Shown here: one piece after another, positions 61,425 to 64,000 of the stretch
Numbering within the stretch: the first letter of the stretch is position 1
How the letters are laid out: every line of letters begins with the position of its first letter
NCBI GenBank assembly: GCA_964469905.1
Contig: CAYXZW010000006.1
Coordinates: forward strand, 1 to 64,000
Length of the DNA stretch: 64,000 nt
Direction: 5' to 3'
DNA from: MVRV01 sp964469905
Lineage (GTDB): Bacteria; Desulfobacterota; Syntrophia; Syntrophales; Smithellaceae
Notes under the pieces: generated by a model
Database searches by the model: none
Seen by the model: only the letters and a program-made list of their open reading frames with translations
What the model was told of the DNA's origin: nothing
Position numbers and translations under genes: made by a program

Positions 61425-62585
61425 TTAATGAACAACTCTTTTCATCATTAAATTTGCTATTTTTTGCGGTGTAACTTCTTCTATATCCTGGGGAACGTTT
61501 TGTCCACAGGTTAAGAAACTTACCGGTTTCCCCGCCTTACTGATTACATCATAAAGAATGCCGAAACGCCTTGATTCGTCGATTTTGGTTATAATCAAAT
61601 TGTCATAGTTGAAAGGAGAATATTTAGTGACCATATCAAGCATGTTATCTTCACTGGCCGTGGTGCTGACCAGCAGATTGGTTTCAATATTCCTGTTTTG
61701 CAGCATAGCATCCATAATACCTAAATAACCGTCGTCAATGCAGCTCCGGCCGGGGGTGTCGATCAATATAATATCTTTATCTGATAATAATTGCAGTGAT
61801 TTTTGAAATGAGTCTTTTGTTGAAGCCACTTCCATCCTGATCCCCATGATTTTGGCATAGGTTTTTAATTGTTCAATGGCGGCAATGCGAAAGGTATCAA
61901 TGGTAATCATACCAACACTCATTTTTTTCATTAATGAATAACGGGCAGCAAGTTTGGCCAGAGTGGTTGTCTTTCCTACACCGGTTGCACCGACATAAGC
62001 TTTAATTCGTTTATCTTCTTTTGATTTATTTCTCACCGGCAGTGATTTAATCACATGTTTCTCGACAATCTGCAGGGCCATTTCTTCAGTTATTTTATCC
62101 TGGGATGATATTTGCGGACCAATTTCTTCCAGAATACTGCAGGCACTGACGCGCGAAAAACCGCAGGCCAGCAAAGAATAATAAACCTTAGAATTTATAT
62201 CGGGATTGAATTTCCTTTTGCGCGCACCCAGAATATCGAAGAACTTATCCATTGTTTCCTTCAATTCTTCAAGTTCCGAGCTCAACGACTTCTCCTTCTG
62301 AACGGAACGGATGATTTCTTTGAGTTCACCGATCTCTTCGCGGATGAATTTAAAAACATCTTCCCTGTTTTCTAACAATCGGCTGGATTCCGGCGGCATT
62401 AAATTTGGCGGTGCTTTCTGGGGCATCTGAACATTTTCATCCCGCGCCGCCATTACTTCTATTGCGGAATTGCTCGTATTGTTTATTTTCTTGGCCGAAA
62501 GAATAATTGCATCCGGCCCCAAATCTTCCTTTATTTTAGTCAGAGCCTCACTGATGCTGGATACTTCGTAGCGTTTAATCTGCAT
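61425..62585 (-). CDS. flhF: Flagellar placement GTPase FlhF
   Basis: A 386-residue SRP-type GTPase: B domain (1-115) beginning QIKRYEVSSISEALTKIKEDLG, N domain, then the G domain with GATGVGKTTTLAKLAARY (about 205), DTFRIAAIEQLKTYA, LIDTPGRS and TKIDES. It recruits the first flagellar components to the pole. Followed by flhG with 45 bases between. Confidence 0.94.
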   Translation of the reverse strand: MQIKRYEVSSISEALTKIKEDLGPDAIILSAKKINNTSNSAIEVMAARDENVQMPQKAPPNLMPPESSRLLENREDVFKFIREEIGELKEIIRSVQKEKSLSSELEELKETMDKFFDILGARKRKFNPDINSKVYYSLLACGFSRVSACSILEEIGPQISSQDKITEEMALQIVEKHVIKSLPVRNKSKEDKRIKAYVGATGVGKTTTLAKLAARYSLMKKMSVGMITIDTFRIAAIEQLKTYAKIMGIRMEVASTKDSFQKSLQLLSDKDIILIDTPGRSCIDDGYLGIMDAMLQNRNIETNLLVSTTASEDNMLDMVTKYSPFNYDNLIITKIDESRRFGILYDVISKAGKPVSFLTCGQNVPQDIEEVTPQKIANLMMKRVVH

Positions 62586-62586
62586 A

Positions 62587-64000
62587 TTATATTTCTACCA
62601 TCCCCAGAGATTTTACATTAGCTTCCCGTACAATTTCATTGTGAGACAACACGACTATACTGGGATAAAATTTTTCCAATATCTTACGAAAATGAATTCT
62701 CGTATTCGGTGAGCAGAGAATTATCGGTTGTAAGCCACTGGTAGTAAACGTATTTACCAGACGCTGTAAACTGGTAACCAGTTTCTTCACAATATTAGGA
62801 TCCGGCAGCACAAATGATTCATAATCTGTATGCTGAATGGAATGACTAATCTTATCTTCAATCTCCGGTGACATCAGCATCACTGTGATTGTTCCATCTT
62901 TATCCTGATATTGTTTGGTTATGGAACGTCCCAAATTCTGCCGGACATATCCCGTTAGAATATCGGCATTTTTTGTAATTGATGCATATTCCCCGATTGT
63001 TTCCACAATAGTCATTAAATCACGTATTGAAATGCGCTCGCGCAGCAATCGCTGCAGGACTCTGTGTACCACTGTCACCGGAATAATTTTGGGAACAATC
63101 TCTTTTACCATTTTGGGGAACTGTTCCTCGAGATTATCCAATAGCGACTGTACTTCATTACGTCCCAGAATCTCATCGGCGTAAGTTCTAATCAACTCTG
63201 TAAGATGAGTCGTCATAACCATGGCCGCATCAACAACAACATAGCCTTTAGCTTGAGCAGCATCCCTATCTCTCTCGGGAATCCACATGGCCGGAAGCCC
63301 AAAAGCGGGCTCTTTGGCCGGAATACCCTTAATCTTCATATCCCGCTCATCAGCTGAAATAACCAGATGGTGGCCCATCATTACATTGCCACGCGCAACT
63401 TCTATCCCTTTGAGCAGTACATTGTATTCATCAGGCTTGAGTTTTAAATTATCACGAATGTGAATTGCCGGAACAATAAAACCCATTTCCTGCGCCAGTT
63501 GCTGGCGTAATGCTTTAATACGATGCAGCAGTTCACCACCCTGAGCAGAATCAACCAACGGAATCAACCCATAGCCCACTTCGAGCCCCAAAGCATCAAG
63601 CGGCGCAATGGTATCCACTGTTTCGACCGGCGCAGGCGCTGCTTCCTGTTCAATTTTTTCTTGCTTCCTGGCCTTATTAAGGCTGTTAATAATACGGAAA
63701 GCAAAAAATGCGACAATTGCCGATACAATGAAAAAAGATGCTTTGGGCATACCCGGAATCATGGCAAAAACAAAAAGCATTATCGCGGCAGTGGCAATTA
63801 CCCGCGGCTGCATAAATAATTGGTCTTTGACTTCTTCGCCCAGATCGGCCGACGCCGCACTCCTTGTTACCAATATACCGGCTGCGGTAGAAACAATCAA
63901 CGCCGGCACTTGCGTCACTAAACCGTCACCAACAGTCAAAAGAGTATAATTTCTGGCGGCATCGGCAACTGCCATTCCCTTTTGGAGCACACCAATAATC
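62587..64000 (-). CDS. flhA: Flagellar export protein FlhA, 5' part cut by window edge
   Basis: The frame stays open to the window edge; family members have about 690 residues and about 470 are here. Visible are the last membrane segments (VPALIVSTAAGILVTRSA, VIATAAIMLFVFAMIPG and FFIVSAIVAFFAFRIINSL) and the cytosolic domain with ELLHRIKALRQQLAQEMG, RDNLKLKPDEYNVLLKG, VVDAAMVMTTHLTEL and the C-terminal RPN-type end. FlhA forms the export-gate ring of the flagellar type III apparatus. Confidence 0.95.
   Translation of the reverse strand, partial: IIGVLQKGMAVADAARNYTLLTVGDGLVTQVPALIVSTAAGILVTRSAASADLGEEVKDQLFMQPRVIATAAIMLFVFAMIPGMPKASFFIVSAIVAFFAFRIINSLNKARKQEKIEQEAAPAPVETVDTIAPLDALGLEVGYGLIPLVDSAQGGELLHRIKALRQQLAQEMGFIVPAIHIRDNLKLKPDEYNVLLKGIEVARGNVMMGHHLVISADERDMKIKGIPAKEPAFGLPAMWIPERDRDAAQAKGYVVVDAAMVMTTHLTELIRTYADEILGRNEVQSLLDNLEEQFPKMVKEIVPKIIPVTVVHRVLQRLLRERISIRDLMTIVETIGEYASITKNADILTGYVRQNLGRSITKQYQDKDGTITVMLMSPEIEDKISHSIQHTDYESFVLPDPNIVKKLVTSLQRLVNTFTTSGLQPIILCSPNTRIHFRKILEKFYPSIVVLSHNEIVREANVKSLGMVEI

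Overview
The window looks like a chromosome segment of a polarly flagellated Gram-negative bacterium, most likely a Desulfobacterota (former Deltaproteobacteria) member of the Syntrophales kind. The evidence is P- and L-ring genes (outer membrane), FlhF/FlhG/FliA downstream of flhA, sigma-54 type -24/-12 promoters upstream of rod genes, TrmFO, and an alphaproteobacteria-like flagellin set (FlaF, FlbT). The taxonomic call is inference from gene content only. No insertion sequence, CRISPR array or prophage was seen.

Layout. (1) 1-7110: two tRNAs (His partial, Arg), a secreted surface protein, then housekeeping dprA and the topA-trmFO pair. (2) 7246-10352, minus strand: a lytic transglycosylase, a REC-GAF-HD-GYP regulator, a 68-residue protein and FlaG, with FliA-type promoters in front of the last two. 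(3) 10353-11475: a 1.1 kb stretch without a gene, carrying a clean sigma-54 promoter and a terminator-like hairpin that lead into the next block. (4) 11476-40202, plus strand: a 28.7 kb co-directional glycan block of 18 genes. It makes CDP-3,6-dideoxyhexose intermediates (rfbF, rfbG, rfbH), probably branches them with a TPP enzyme, and includes a DRE-TIM aldolase fusion, Nudix, HAD, two radical SAM enzymes, C- and FkbM methyltransferases and several SDR sugar epimerases/reductases. It then has GDP-fucose/colitose-type genes and ends in a GT11 fusion and a 2504-residue protein that strings together a methyltransferase, a GT10 fucosyltransferase, a CgeB-like transferase, three GT2-like domains and TPRs. 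(5) 40374-45299: FlaF, FlbT, an unknown protein, flagellin, an orphan antitoxin with a broken toxin, a TPR protein, CsrA. (6) 45327-64000, minus strand: flgL (greatly enlarged), flgK, flgN, flgM, flgJ-type, flgI, flgH, flgA, flgG, flgF; then flhB-C-terminal homologue, fliK-like, three accessory genes, fliL, fliA, flhG, flhF and the 3' part of flhA.

How it fits together. The glycan block contains no initiating phosphoglycosyltransferase, flippase, polymerase or ABC exporter, and I see no membrane protein in it. It is bracketed by flaG and the flagellin operon and its only evident promoter is of the flagellar class II (sigma-54) type. The simplest reading is a cytosolic flagellin glycosylation island, expressed with the hook-basal body so that the glycan machinery is ready before FliA-dependent flagellin is made. 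FliA-like promoters are visible before flagellin, flgM, the TPR gene, the 68-residue gene and flaG; a sigma-54 site is visible before flgF. Flagellin output is probably also controlled after transcription by FlbT/FlaF and CsrA. The precise sugar made, and the acceptor, are inference.
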